From: Myroides marinus
GTDB taxonomy: Bacteria > Bacteroidota > Bacteroidia > Flavobacteriales > Flavobacteriaceae
DNA length: 64,000 bases
Assembly (NCBI RefSeq): GCF_900109075.1
Contig: NZ_FNYS01000013.1
Location: 1-64,000 of the forward strand
Direction of reading: 5' to 3'
Positions 16,700 through 25,958 of this stretch are shown here, piece after piece. Numbering within the stretch: position 1 is the stretch's first letter; the number at the start of each line of letters is the position of its first letter. The notes under the pieces are model-generated. The model worked only from the letters and a program-made list of their open reading frames with translations. It was not told the origin of the DNA and did not search any database. Position numbers and translations under genes: made by a program.

Positions 16700-18472
16700 T
16701 TAATTTAAAAAAGTAGTTATTTTATTCAAGATATCACTCATATATGCATCTCTATCTCTTGTATTCCAATAGTTCAGTGTTAACTCATTTGATGGCGTCA
16801 GTGCCTTTTGGAAAACTTGTTTTGTGGCAACTGGTACATAAGCCTCTGGATCCAAACACGAATCCACTTCAAGAATCATATTTCTCTTTTTTCTAAATAC
16901 TTTTTTTCCTACTTGAATATTCGTTTTATCATCCAACAAACAAAGATTAGATAAATGATCTTTATCTATAATATCTCCCAGAAGCGTTTCAATGTCCTTA
17001 ACCTTTAAATTAGCACTTTCTAAATCATCTACTTTTATCTGCTTAAATTTAGCTTCTAATTCTTCATTCTGTTTTAATTGTGCATTTTCAGCAAATAGTT
17101 CTTCTATCTCTTTCATCCATTCTTGCAAATCTTCCTTCTTTTCAAAACCCATTGAGTTTTTTGCATAGATATGTTCTATATTCCAGGCTCGTGTCAAATT
17201 AAACAAATCAAATGGAAACAAATACTTTTTATCTTGTAATTGTGCTACCGCAATATTGTATAGCAATAAAATTGGAAAAACTCCTGTTTTACCATACTTA
17301 ATCTCATTAATATCGTATTTACTCTTAAACTTTTGTTTTTTATCTTCAAAAAACTCATCTTTTAAAATCTGTTTTAAATAGTTTTTTAATTGATTTTTCT
17401 TACTTGAAGATCTATATTCTTCTAAAACTGTATGTATAGTTTTGGTAGTTAAATGCACCACAGCACCCATTAAATGATATGTTTCTCTATCATGGTACCA
17501 TTCATCTAATAAATTATATAATGTTGCTAAGCTTCTCCACTCTGGTTTTTCTTCACGTTCAAAAGCTTTTTCATACTGTCGAAAAGTGTAATACAAATCT
17601 TCTTCCTTGGCACCCTTTCCTTTCTCAATTTCTAATAAGATGGTAATTTTATTTGCTAATTCTTTATTTGATCGATTATTTTGAATAAAATTCCAAAAAT
17701 CAGGTCTTTGTAAATGTTGTTCGATTGCATTCCATTCATCAGCAAATTGATTTAACTCATAAGACTTTCGCGTAAAATCACTTATCTTGTTCATATCCAA
17801 CACAAATAAACCTTTCACTAATTCTGCTTGATCCAATTGAATTTTACCATCATTGAAATTAATAAAAGTAAAAGCAACATCTTTATCATCTACTTCTTCA
17901 GTATACCAAATCACCTTAGTATACTCTAAAAGATTATGTTTAATAAAGTCTTCATTGCCATTCTTAATAAACCATAATTGAATTAAGCAGTATGCTTTAA
18001 AGAAATAAAAATTGTCTACCGTATCTTCGATGTTATTTTCATAGCAAAAGGATTCTTTCCAAACAGTCCATATATGATTTTCAATATCTTTTGACTCAGA
18101 TTGTAAAACTGCTGAGAAATCTAAAGTATGCAAACGTGTTAAAAAATCATTAGATCCATCTTCTATTGAATTCCTTGTTTCATAATGAATATGGAAATAA
18201 TTTTCCTTTAGTAAATGCTTTATAATCAAGAAAATAGTAGTAGTTCTTTGCTGTCCATCAATTAATTCGAAATTATTCTCGCCCTTATATAGCATTACCA
18301 GCGGTTGCAAACAGTAAAAACCGTCTCTGGTAATATCAAAAGATAAAATATCTTTTAGTAGGGCATATATTTCTCTTTTACCCCAACGATATCCCCTTTG
18401 ATACTTGTTAATTAAAAAGTTTTTACCTTTAAAATTCTTAATAGCGACCATAGAATCATGCTTAGCATCCAT
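16700..18472 (-). CDS. DUF262 + DUF1524 protein (GmrSD-like)
   Basis: A protein of 590 residues. The N-terminal DUF262 domain has YQRGYRWGKREI near residue 24 and FELIDGQQRTTTIF near residue 73. The C-terminal DUF1524 His-Me finger nuclease shows WNIEHIYAKNSM near residue 437, where EHIxAKN replaces the more usual HIxPQ, and NLCLLDDKTNIQVGKKVF with the asparagine that follows in the family. It is therefore a self-contained GmrSD-type fusion, the type IV restriction enzymes that cut modified DNA. It is the first of the two tandem DUF262 genes between hsdS and hsdR, so the locus combines a type I system with GmrSD-like functions. The ATG at 18472 gives the expected N-terminus. The upstream 33 bases lead into duplicated hsdS sequence. 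Confidence 0.88.
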   Translation of the reverse strand: MDAKHDSMVAIKNFKGKNFLINKYQRGYRWGKREIYALLKDILSFDITRDGFYCLQPLVMLYKGENNFELIDGQQRTTTIFLIIKHLLKENYFHIHYETRNSIEDGSNDFLTRLHTLDFSAVLQSESKDIENHIWTVWKESFCYENNIEDTVDNFYFFKAYCLIQLWFIKNGNEDFIKHNLLEYTKVIWYTEEVDDKDVAFTFINFNDGKIQLDQAELVKGLFVLDMNKISDFTRKSYELNQFADEWNAIEQHLQRPDFWNFIQNNRSNKELANKITILLEIEKGKGAKEEDLYYTFRQYEKAFEREEKPEWRSLATLYNLLDEWYHDRETYHLMGAVVHLTTKTIHTVLEEYRSSSKKNQLKNYLKQILKDEFFEDKKQKFKSKYDINEIKYGKTGVFPILLLYNIAVAQLQDKKYLFPFDLFNLTRAWNIEHIYAKNSMGFEKKEDLQEWMKEIEELFAENAQLKQNEELEAKFKQIKVDDLESANLKVKDIETLLGDIIDKDHLSNLCLLDDKTNIQVGKKVFRKKRNMILEVDSCLDPEAYVPVATKQVFQKALTPSNELTLNYWNTRDRDAYMSDILNKITTFLN

Positions 18473-18504
18473 AAGTTTTATTATTTACAATATTTAATTA
18501 AAAA

Positions 18505-18596
18505 CTTCACGACTGGTTAAACCGTAAGGTTTATTATTATATTTACACCAACCGCACTCGCCCCGTCAACAACTCTTGCATCATGCCTTGATTAAT
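18505..18596 (-). pseudogene. Duplicated hsdS 3' end (remnant)
   Basis: The minus strand reads NQGMMQELLTGRVRLV then a stop (18543-18592), the exact C-terminus of HsdS at 19847. About 90 bases (18505-18596 against 19808-19900) are a diverged direct repeat, including the stretch after the stop codon. It lacks any upstream hsdS sequence, so it is a leftover of duplication or recombination at the end of hsdS. Confidence 0.85.
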
Positions 18597-18632
18597 GTAG
18601 ATATAATTAGTTCAACTTATCCTTAAAATAGT

Positions 18633-18957
18633 TTACTTGAAAAACCCAAGTTTGTCTTTCAAATAATATGATTTGAAACCTTCTTCTTTTGTTTCTTCTT
18701 CCCACAATTCTTTAACAACAGGAAATGTATTATAATAATACATCATACCTTAATGCCATGCATTAGAAATCCTGCCCTTTTTATACTAATAATATTGTTT
18801 GGAACATAGATTAAAATAATCTATTAATTCATTGTAGAGCGATTTACTACCTATATTAGTATCTATAGTTTTTTTTAAGTTCACTAATATTTGTAGTTAA
18901 CGTTAATAATGCTAAACTATCATTAAGTTCATCATATCTTTTATTAAACTCTGCAAA
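18633..18957 (-). pseudogene. Decayed gene, unknown family
   Basis: Minus-strand translation gives a sensible but broken peptide: FAEFNKRYDELNDSLALL near 18957, a frameshift in a run of A near 18868, then LYNELIDYFNLCSKQYY, a stop, RISNAWH, a second stop, and finally MMYYYNTFPVVKELWEEE to a natural stop at 18633. One frameshift and two stops in about 105 codons show decay. I do not recognise the family with certainty; the RISNAWHxGM and NELIDYFNLCS pieces recall small membrane-linked proteins often found in restriction loci. It is bracketed by the HNH gene and the duplicated hsdS end, so it was probably part of the same insertion. Confidence 0.7.
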
Positions 18958-19005
18958 GACTTACCTCATATCTTGTTTAATTTAGTTGATTTGGGTTATT
19001 TGAGA

Positions 19006-19779
19006 TTATTGAATACTAAATTTAAACCCTGATTTATCTTGATAATTAGCATCAACAAAAAAGCGAACTACTTGCCCATCATTCTTTTCTCCGAAATTGC
19101 TAAGTTCTAAACTATTTCCTTCAAAAATTGAAATTTTATAGGTTTGAGCTTTCTGATCGTAAAAAACAAAGGCGAAATCTTGAGCAAATTTGCTCTTATT
19201 AATATCAAAATTCCATAATCCATTTGAATCAGAAATATTAGAAACAGAAATTTGTTGCTTCGCTAGATTTAATTCTTTACTTATTTTATCTTTTATATCA
19301 GATATACTAAACTTTTTAATCGCCTTTTCTAAAGATTTGAACTCTAAAGAGGAAATGTTTTCTAAATCAGCTTCTGTATACGTATTTTGCCCTTCTTCAT
19401 TTACTAATTCATCAATTACAACTGGAAGTTCACTTTCTATTTTATGTTTTTTATCATACGCCAAATGATGCTCCTTACACATCGGTAAAATAACATCTTC
19501 AATTGGTTGATGTTGAGCTATAAATTTAGATTTAAACTCTTCCAAATCTACCTCATATAAATCATGGTCTATTTTATAATCTGATAGAATAGTTGCAATA
19601 ATAGTAGGTCTGTCTTTTCCTTTAATATGGGCTGCTTCTAATGGTTTTCTTTTATTACAACCTTTTTCACGACAGGTTGTGTGTGCCTTTAATTTTCTGG
19701 CCATATTAGCTACAATATTTCGAGCTAATGGTCCAACATAATCATTAAACTCTCTTAGAGTTCCTTTAAACACTGCCAT
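19006..19779 (-). CDS. HNH-endonuclease-like protein in hsd locus
   Basis: A protein of 257 residues. CREKGCNKRKPLEAAHIKG near residue 37 and LPMCKEHHLAYDKK near residue 97 form an HNH zinc-finger nuclease pattern (two C pairs, conserved H, final CxxHH). The C-terminal half is unrelated to known nucleases in what I can see; it ends in a beta-rich segment (VVRFFVDANYQDKSGFKFSIQ). It sits between hsdS and the DUF262 genes, bracketed by the two hsdS-end repeats, so it was probably inserted together with the decayed gene. A restriction accessory or solitary nuclease role is possible. The catalytic histidine seems present, so it may be active. Confidence 0.75.
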   Translation of the reverse strand: MAVFKGTLREFNDYVGPLARNIVANMARKLKAHTTCREKGCNKRKPLEAAHIKGKDRPTIIATILSDYKIDHDLYEVDLEEFKSKFIAQHQPIEDVILPMCKEHHLAYDKKHKIESELPVVIDELVNEEGQNTYTEADLENISSLEFKSLEKAIKKFSISDIKDKISKELNLAKQQISVSNISDSNGLWNFDINKSKFAQDFAFVFYDQKAQTYKISIFEGNSLELSNFGEKNDGQVVRFFVDANYQDKSGFKFSIQ

Positions 19780-19807
19780 AATTAATCGTTTTTATTCGTT
19801 TAGTTAA

Positions 19808-19900
19808 CCCCACAGCTGGTTAAACTATGAGTCTTATATTTTACTCTTACACCAACCGCACTCTCCCTGTCAACAACTCTTGCATCATCCCTTGTTTAAT
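19808..19900 (-). repeat. Direct repeat, hsdS-end copy 2
   Basis: The original copy of the roughly 90-base repeat also found at 18505-18596. It includes the last 18 codons of hsdS and about 40 bases beyond its stop. The two copies bracket the HNH gene and the decayed gene. Both copies share blocks such as TTACACCAACCGCACTC and GTCAACAACTCTTGCATCAT. Confidence 0.8.
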
Positions 19901-21097
19901 TTGACGGGCTTTGGCTAATTGATTGTCTAAGGCTTCTAACTCGGTATCCATATCCGATAAGATTGTAGCAATGCGGGTTTGCTCAAGAAGGGGTGGGAAT
20001 GGAATTATAAACGCTTCTAATTCATTACTATTTATACCTGGCTGACCACTTCTCATAGAATTAGAGATAATAAAATTATCATAATTCTTACTTTTGGTTA
20101 GATAGAATAAAAATCTTGAATAAAGTACTTTTGAATCAACTCTTAATCTGATCAAGAAGCCTGCAAAGACATATTGACCGTCTAAAAATGAGTGAAAATA
20201 AGATTTCCCTACACTTGCACCTGTCCTAGCTACGCATATATCTCCATCCTGCAATACATACATTTCTGATAACAGGCTGTCTACAGATACTTTATTTCCG
20301 TTCATAAATGTTCCATCTCTACCAATATCTGTAATTCTTATATATGTTGGAAGGCTGCTACTAAATTCGACAGCAGGTGCATTTATACCATAATCGGGTC
20401 TATGGGATAAAACCTCCCCCAACTTTTTCACTTCCCAATCTTCCTTGGGAGTAAGTAATTCTTGCATAGCACCTTGTTTAATTAAGCGTTTTTTGGCGAT
20501 AAGTTGTTCCAAACTTTCTATCCACGCATCGGCATCAGACAAAGCTGTTGCTATTGCTTGTTGCTCAGCAAGCGGAGGAAGTGGTATTAAAATTGACTTT
20601 ACATCATCTTTATATAAAGCGCCCAATGTTGAACCAGCATTTTTTCTTTTTAATTGCTTTTGTCCCGTTTCACTAATAAAATATTGGTATAAATATTTAG
20701 AAGAAGATATATCATTTAGTTTTAAAAGATATAAGTTAGGTGCCAACGTTGCTCTCTTTGTTTTCATTTCAAAAAGATAAACATTTCCAATATCTCCTCT
20801 TTTAAGAAATAATAATTCTCCACCAAACAAAGATGTTTTCTTTAAAAAAGAATATGAAGCTTTATCAACATACTTCACATTAGATAAATCAGTATTATTT
20901 TCTAAATCTGTTGATCTAACATACCAAGCATATTCAGGATAATTATATGATTTAACATTTTCAGCAACAGAAGAAAAACTTCCATTAGCATCATAGTCAG
21001 TTAGAAGAGTTATTAAATCTCGTATTGTGAACATCTCCCAATCCTCAGGAATCACGCCAATTTCTGTTTGTTTATAACCTTGTTTTACCATGTCCAT
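19847..21097 (-). CDS. hsdS: Type I RM specificity subunit S
   Basis: A protein of 416 residues with two target recognition domains (about residues 15-175 and 225-390), each followed by a conserved helix that sets the spacing between half-sites. The internal repeat is visible: PPLAEQQAIATALSDADAWI with KQGAMQELLT after the first domain, and PPLLEQTRIATILSDMDTEL with KQGMMQELLT after the second. It starts inside the end of hsdM (13-base overlap), so M and S are translated together. It recognises a bipartite DNA target; the target cannot be read from sequence. It is not closely similar to the HsdS at 44188. The 3' end is duplicated downstream at 18543-18592. Confidence 0.95.
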   Translation of the reverse strand: MDMVKQGYKQTEIGVIPEDWEMFTIRDLITLLTDYDANGSFSSVAENVKSYNYPEYAWYVRSTDLENNTDLSNVKYVDKASYSFLKKTSLFGGELLFLKRGDIGNVYLFEMKTKRATLAPNLYLLKLNDISSSKYLYQYFISETGQKQLKRKNAGSTLGALYKDDVKSILIPLPPLAEQQAIATALSDADAWIESLEQLIAKKRLIKQGAMQELLTPKEDWEVKKLGEVLSHRPDYGINAPAVEFSSSLPTYIRITDIGRDGTFMNGNKVSVDSLLSEMYVLQDGDICVARTGASVGKSYFHSFLDGQYVFAGFLIRLRVDSKVLYSRFLFYLTKSKNYDNFIISNSMRSGQPGINSNELEAFIIPFPPLLEQTRIATILSDMDTELEALDNQLAKARQIKQGMMQELLTGRVRLV

Positions 21098-23583
21098 CCC
21101 ATTTTTTCCAGGTGAGACTTTACTTTCGAGGCAGCGTCATTTGCAGCAGTTTCTAAGCTTGATAAAGTAGTTTCATAGCGTTCTGCTAGTTCTTTGATAC
21201 GCTGGGTAAGGTTTTGACTAATGCGTTCTTGCTCTTGTTGTAGCGCATTTTCTAAATGGGCTTGCCATTTATGTACCAAAACCAAGTCTTTGATTTCGGA
21301 TTCGCTCAATGCTGGATATTTGGCTAGTACCGCTTTTTCTAAATCCGCGTTTAATTTTTTAATCTTGGCATTGGCACCTTTAATGGTAATATCTTGAAGT
21401 AAATATTCTTCTAAAATTTCAAAATTATTTTGTACCCCATAAGATGCCGCAGATTCAGCCACCATACCATACGTTTCTTCTACAGGAACTTTTACTTTCT
21501 TAACAGGTTTTAATTGTTTCAATAGTTTACCAATTTCCGTGGCATTCACCTTTTCTAAATCAGTAAATAAGCCTTCTTCACTGCTTTGTTCTTCTTCTAT
21601 TTCGGTCATTCGAGCTTGCGCTGTTTCTACTATCGCTTCTTGTTCCTGAATAGCCAATTGCATAGCTGTAAAATATACCGAAATCAACAAATTAGGCGTG
21701 ATCATACGTCCTTCAATTCCTGCTAATCCTGTTATTTCTTTATCGCCTTTACTTTTGCCATCTTTGCCTTTTTTACCTTTTATGACCAAGCGTTGGTATT
21801 CATTTCCAGCCTTCCAGCCATCTATTGCCAACGAATACACATCATCTTGCATAGTATCACTCCAATAGCTCATCAAATGCTGGTAAATATCGTAGGTATC
21901 CAACAATGCATTATCCGCAAACGCAGCCAATAAACTTTGGCTCGCCTCATCAATCACCTGTTTGGGTTGTACTCCTTGCTCCAAACTTTGCCATTGGCGC
22001 ATTTGCGTGGCTAACCAAGTGTTAAACGTGTTTTTTACTTGGCTATCAAAAGCTTTAAATTCAGGATGATTCAGAATCGTAGTTTTCAATTCACTAGCAG
22101 GTACTTTAAGCTCCAAAAAATCTGTTCTAAGTTGCTGAAACAAATCGTTTTTCAAGGTTGGAAATACTTGCCAATAGCTGCTCAATGCAAGTACATCAGC
22201 TTCTGGAATTCCCCCTTTTAGATGGGCTTCTATATTTTGTATATCTTCTGCTTCTTGCGTATCAATATAACGTGGAATATTTAGGTTGTAATCATTTTTG
22301 GCATCAGCAATCTCAGTAATAGATACCATACGGCTATATTTCGGAATTTCTAATTCAGCAGTAAATACATCCGTTATCTTGCGAATATCTTGCTCGCGCA
22401 AACGGTTTTTATTTCCATCTTTCACAAAGCCTTTGCTGGCATCTACCATAAATATACCTTTGCGATGTGCAGCATGTTCTTTATCCAACACAACAATACA
22501 AGCTGGAATACCCGTACCGTAAAATAAGTTGGCAGGCAATCCAATGATTCCTTTGATATAGCCCTTCTTTAGAATGTTTTTACGAATTTCTCCTTCGGCA
22601 TTTCCGCGAAACAAAACACCATGTGGCAATACCACAGCCGCTTTACCCGTTGTTTTTAGGGAAGTAATAATATGTAGTAGAAAGGCGTAATCACCATTTT
22701 TCTCCGGCGGTACACCCAAAATAAATCGATTGTATTCATCGCTGTCAATACTCACGCCATTGCTCCAACTTTTTAGTGAAAACGGAGGATTGGCAACCAC
22801 ATAATCAAAACGTTTCAAATTGCCATCTGTTTCTTTATAGGCTGGACGCGACAACGTATTATCTGCTACAATTATCGCTGTTGGACTATTGTGCAAAATC
22901 ATATTCATACGTGCCAAGTTGGCGGTTGTTGTTTCTTTTTCTTGTCCGTATAACGAGATATCTTTACCCGATTCGTTAGCTACTTTCAAAAGCAACGATC
23001 CCGACCCACAGGTTGGATCGTAAGCTGACGTTTGGTTAGTTGCATTATTGGGATTGATACCAATTACCTTTGCCAACACACGCGATACCTCGGCCGGTGT
23101 GTAAAATTGTCCTTTCGATTTACCCGATTCTGTTGCAAAATGGCGCATCAGATATTCGTAGGCGTCCCCCAAAATATCATCACCCTCGGCCGTATTACCC
23201 GAAAAATCTAAACTTGAATCGTTGAAAATACGAACTAAGTTAGAAACGGTGTCTACTAAGTCTTTTCCTTTTCCTAGCTTGCTCTCATCATTAAAATCAG
23301 GAAACTCGTTTAGTTTGTTAGCTTCTTTTATAGGATTCAAAATCTCTTTGTTGATTTTGTCGCCAATCTCTGTTTTACCAATCAAAGCTACCATATCATC
23401 AAACGAAGCACCTGCTGGAACAGTTATAGCACCAAAGGGATCGTTTTTGTATTTATCTGAAATGTACTTCACAAACAACATCGTCAATACATAATCTTTG
23501 TATTGCGATGCATCCATTCCACCACGTAATTCGTCACAAGATGCCCAAAGTGAGCTATATAATTCGGATTTTTTAATTGCCAT
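21085..23583 (-). CDS. hsdM: Type I RM methyltransferase subunit M
   Basis: A protein of 832 residues, the N6-adenine methyltransferase subunit. The N-terminal helical domain is followed by the methylase core: DPTCGSGSLLLK (AdoMet-binding motif I, about residues 189-200) and VANPPFS (NPPF catalytic motif IV, about 263). It is longer than classical HsdM (about 500 residues): the C-terminal 330 residues include a linker around residue 610 (KGKKGKDGKSKGDKE) and a coiled-coil end with several glutamate-rich helices. The same long plan occurs in the second HsdM of the window. It is the first gene of the operon; hsdS overlaps its end by 13 bases. The ATG at 23583 begins MAIKKSELYSSLW, the family N-terminus. 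Confidence 0.95.
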   Translation of the reverse strand: MAIKKSELYSSLWASCDELRGGMDASQYKDYVLTMLFVKYISDKYKNDPFGAITVPAGASFDDMVALIGKTEIGDKINKEILNPIKEANKLNEFPDFNDESKLGKGKDLVDTVSNLVRIFNDSSLDFSGNTAEGDDILGDAYEYLMRHFATESGKSKGQFYTPAEVSRVLAKVIGINPNNATNQTSAYDPTCGSGSLLLKVANESGKDISLYGQEKETTTANLARMNMILHNSPTAIIVADNTLSRPAYKETDGNLKRFDYVVANPPFSLKSWSNGVSIDSDEYNRFILGVPPEKNGDYAFLLHIITSLKTTGKAAVVLPHGVLFRGNAEGEIRKNILKKGYIKGIIGLPANLFYGTGIPACIVVLDKEHAAHRKGIFMVDASKGFVKDGNKNRLREQDIRKITDVFTAELEIPKYSRMVSITEIADAKNDYNLNIPRYIDTQEAEDIQNIEAHLKGGIPEADVLALSSYWQVFPTLKNDLFQQLRTDFLELKVPASELKTTILNHPEFKAFDSQVKNTFNTWLATQMRQWQSLEQGVQPKQVIDEASQSLLAAFADNALLDTYDIYQHLMSYWSDTMQDDVYSLAIDGWKAGNEYQRLVIKGKKGKDGKSKGDKEITGLAGIEGRMITPNLLISVYFTAMQLAIQEQEAIVETAQARMTEIEEEQSSEEGLFTDLEKVNATEIGKLLKQLKPVKKVKVPVEETYGMVAESAASYGVQNNFEILEEYLLQDITIKGANAKIKKLNADLEKAVLAKYPALSESEIKDLVLVHKWQAHLENALQQEQERISQNLTQRIKELAERYETTLSSLETAANDAASKVKSHLEKMGWTW

Positions 23584-23730
23584 TGTAATTATTCAATTTG
23601 GCGTAAATATAGCCAATGTAAAAAGACTGTGAAAGGCTATATTTAGTTAATCATCATTCTGAATTAATACTTGATGTAAAGCATTTAGTACAGTTAATGG
23701 TTAGTTAATTCTAAATATACCCCTCATTAA

Positions 23731-23768
23731 AAAAAGGCAGCTAATTGAAAATCAATTAACTGCCTTTT
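23731..23768 (-). terminator. Terminator after the tra operon
   Basis: GGCAGCTAATTGA and TCAATTAACTGCC form a 13-bp stem (one mismatch), followed on the minus strand by seven T. It lies 5 bases beyond the stop of traN, ending the leftward tra transcript. Confidence 0.85.
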
Positions 23769-23772
23769 AACT

Positions 23773-24651
23773 CTAATGTTTAATACTTAAATTCTTTATT
23801 TGCTTTGATTTTAAAATATCCGAACTCTTTGCTTTCAAAAGCTGATTCCTCACCCCACTCTTCTCCTTAATCTCAATCAAAAGTACCTGTTTATCAGACA
23901 AAGTAAATTGATCTAACATAAAAACATTATCTTGTTTACTATGACTACTAATCGTTTGAAAATCACTATAAATCCTAATCGGTTTTAAACTTACTTCTTG
24001 AATTGTAGTTCGCTTTGAGGTTCTTCTATCTTTGATTTTAAAACTAATATACTCAACTTCATAGGGTAGATTGCTTTTGTTAGTAATTGAGATGTGAAAG
24101 TAAAGTTTACCATCTTGAGTATAAATACTCTTTAACCTTGCTTCTACCCCGTATGTTTTGCTTTTAATGTTTAGCTCCTTTTTATTCTTTTTGATAATTG
24201 CTTTCATCAAAAGATAAGCTAAACTTGGAGCTGTCTTACCTAAATCTTTGAATAGAACTTCACTTTGCTGTTTACTATTCTGTTTTTCAAACTTGGTTAA
24301 ATCATAACTAAGTAACATGGGCTCTTCATTGTAGCTAGCATTGAAACTATAGTATTTACCATCGTTTGTAATAACTGTAAAGTTTGTTGAAGAGATAGCT
24401 TCTTTTACAGTTTTTAATCGAAGTACATTAGAGGTAGCTTCTACTTTATTGGCTATAATTTCGTTGCTTCCTAAGTCTACATATTCAATACTACTTGGAA
24501 AAAGTATGTGAGTTGTTTTGTTTTGGGTAAGCTCTATCTTATATGGTGTTACCTCAGCATTAGATAGATTGATAGATTTATTATTCTCTTGAGCGTTTAC
24601 TGTATTTACAGTTAGCAAACACAGTAGCATATATTTAATAATTGTTTTCAT
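23773..24651 (-). CDS. traN: Conjugation protein TraN (VirB9-like)
   Basis: A protein of 292 residues with an N-terminal signal peptide (IIKYMLLCLLTVNTVNAQ) placing it in the periplasm or outer membrane. The beta-rich body (HILFPSSIEYVDLGSNEII near residue 49, VLRLKT near 78) matches the Bacteroides TraN family, comparable with VirB9, which forms the outer-membrane core of the type IV channel together with TraM. It is the last gene of the operon; a terminator follows at once. The usual following genes traO, traP and traQ of CTnDOT-like elements are absent, replaced here by the hsd locus. Confidence 0.9.
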   Translation of the reverse strand: MKTIIKYMLLCLLTVNTVNAQENNKSINLSNAEVTPYKIELTQNKTTHILFPSSIEYVDLGSNEIIANKVEATSNVLRLKTVKEAISSTNFTVITNDGKYYSFNASYNEEPMLLSYDLTKFEKQNSKQQSEVLFKDLGKTAPSLAYLLMKAIIKKNKKELNIKSKTYGVEARLKSIYTQDGKLYFHISITNKSNLPYEVEYISFKIKDRRTSKRTTIQEVSLKPIRIYSDFQTISSHSKQDNVFMLDQFTLSDKQVLLIEIKEKSGVRNQLLKAKSSDILKSKQIKNLSIKH

Positions 24652-24674
24652 AATGATTTTTTTTTACTTGATTA

Positions 24675-25958
24675 TTATTCTTTTGGAACAAGAAATAGCT
24701 CTTGCCCTTGTTTTAGCGTTACTCTCTGAGCTTTTACCTTCTTTGAAAAGTATCCTGATACGCCTTGAATGAGTCCTTTGGTTAGATCTCCTGCTATTTG
24801 GTCAGAAGCTGATTTACTCATCGATATACTCGTGCCAGCTGTTTGTCCCATATTGGCGATGATTTCTTTTGAAGCGCTTATCTCTTGAAGGTCTAGTACC
24901 TCAAGTCCTTTTTGCCCATAGTTATCATAACCAATAAGCTCTGTATCAATGATGATATCGTCGATTTTAATAGAGTTTACACTTAGCTCTAATCGTCCAC
25001 TGTTTACTTTGACTTTAGCAATCAGCGTACTTGTTTCAGATAATAGAGCTCCGTTTATAACAATGCTCTCTAAGAGTCTTAGTTTGATGTAACCTTCGTT
25101 TATAATAACCTGATCTTCTTTGATACTGACTCTTATACTGTTTTTATGAGTTTGTGTTTTACGTTCTCCTTCAGCAGTATAAAAGGTTTGATTTGATTGA
25201 ATATTGATAGGTAAGAAATCCTGTAAACTCATCGGTTTTACAAGTGAAGAGACAATATCTTTACTGGTTTTATCAACCACTGTTATAGCCTGTTTTTTAC
25301 TTGAAATTGTTTTCACATTCGTAGTTTCATTTGAAGATGGTAATTCAGTTTGATTTTGACCACCTGGCAAATACTTAGCTGCCATCTGAAAAGACTTTTC
25401 CATAAGCTCTAATTGACCATCCATTGTAATAGGCGTTGGAGTATCTTTTTCTTCTAATTGTTTCTCTAACTCTTCTATTTGCTTTTTAAGCTTATCAGTT
25501 TCAGGATTTTCTGTATTATCATAAAAACTACTCAGCACCTCTTGGTTTTGCTTATAGTTCTGATAAGATCTCTCATAAGGCGTGTAAGTAGGCTCCTCGT
25601 TGTAATCTTGGTGATTATAAGTGCTATTAGACTCTTCTTGAGACTCATTCCAATAATCCGCTAAGGACTGCATCTGGTTTTCATTTTCTTGTTGTTTCTG
25701 CTCCCATAGCTCTTTTTCATAAGCTTTGACCTTATCTGTGGGCATCCCCTGTGTTATTGCTTCGGGAACTGAGTCATTATGTGTGATAAGCTCCTTATCT
25801 TCTGGTTTAAACAAAAGATACATAGCCCCTAAAAACACAATGCCCATTAAAGCAAAGACAATGTGTTTTTTGTGTTTTTCAATTATACCTTGAAATACCT
25901 TATTTTCTTTAGGCACTTTCTCTATCTGATGGGTTTTATCTGTTTGATTGTGATTCAT
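24675..25958 (-). CDS. traM: Conjugation protein TraM (VirB10-like)
   Basis: A protein of 427 residues. A cytoplasmic basic N-terminus, a single membrane helix (HIVFALMGIVFLGAMYLLF, about residues 32-50), a long acidic and Q-rich linker with a coiled-coil region (LKKQIEELEKQLEEK, about 155-170), and a C-terminal conserved beta domain (about 240-427) ending VTLKQGQELFLVPKE. This plan matches TraM of Bacteroides conjugative transposons and VirB10, which spans inner and outer membranes. It overlaps the traL start by 23 bases. Confidence 0.92.
   Translation of the reverse strand: MNHNQTDKTHQIEKVPKENKVFQGIIEKHKKHIVFALMGIVFLGAMYLLFKPEDKELITHNDSVPEAITQGMPTDKVKAYEKELWEQKQQENENQMQSLADYWNESQEESNSTYNHQDYNEEPTYTPYERSYQNYKQNQEVLSSFYDNTENPETDKLKKQIEELEKQLEEKDTPTPITMDGQLELMEKSFQMAAKYLPGGQNQTELPSSNETTNVKTISSKKQAITVVDKTSKDIVSSLVKPMSLQDFLPINIQSNQTFYTAEGERKTQTHKNSIRVSIKEDQVIINEGYIKLRLLESIVINGALLSETSTLIAKVKVNSGRLELSVNSIKIDDIIIDTELIGYDNYGQKGLEVLDLQEISASKEIIANMGQTAGTSISMSKSASDQIAGDLTKGLIQGVSGYFSKKVKAQRVTLKQGQELFLVPKE

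Noticed and set aside
17000..17120. A second nuclease domain in the first DUF262 gene
   Set aside because: The glutamate-rich helices at this place are only a coiled-coil insertion inside the DUF1524 region; no catalytic motif is visible.
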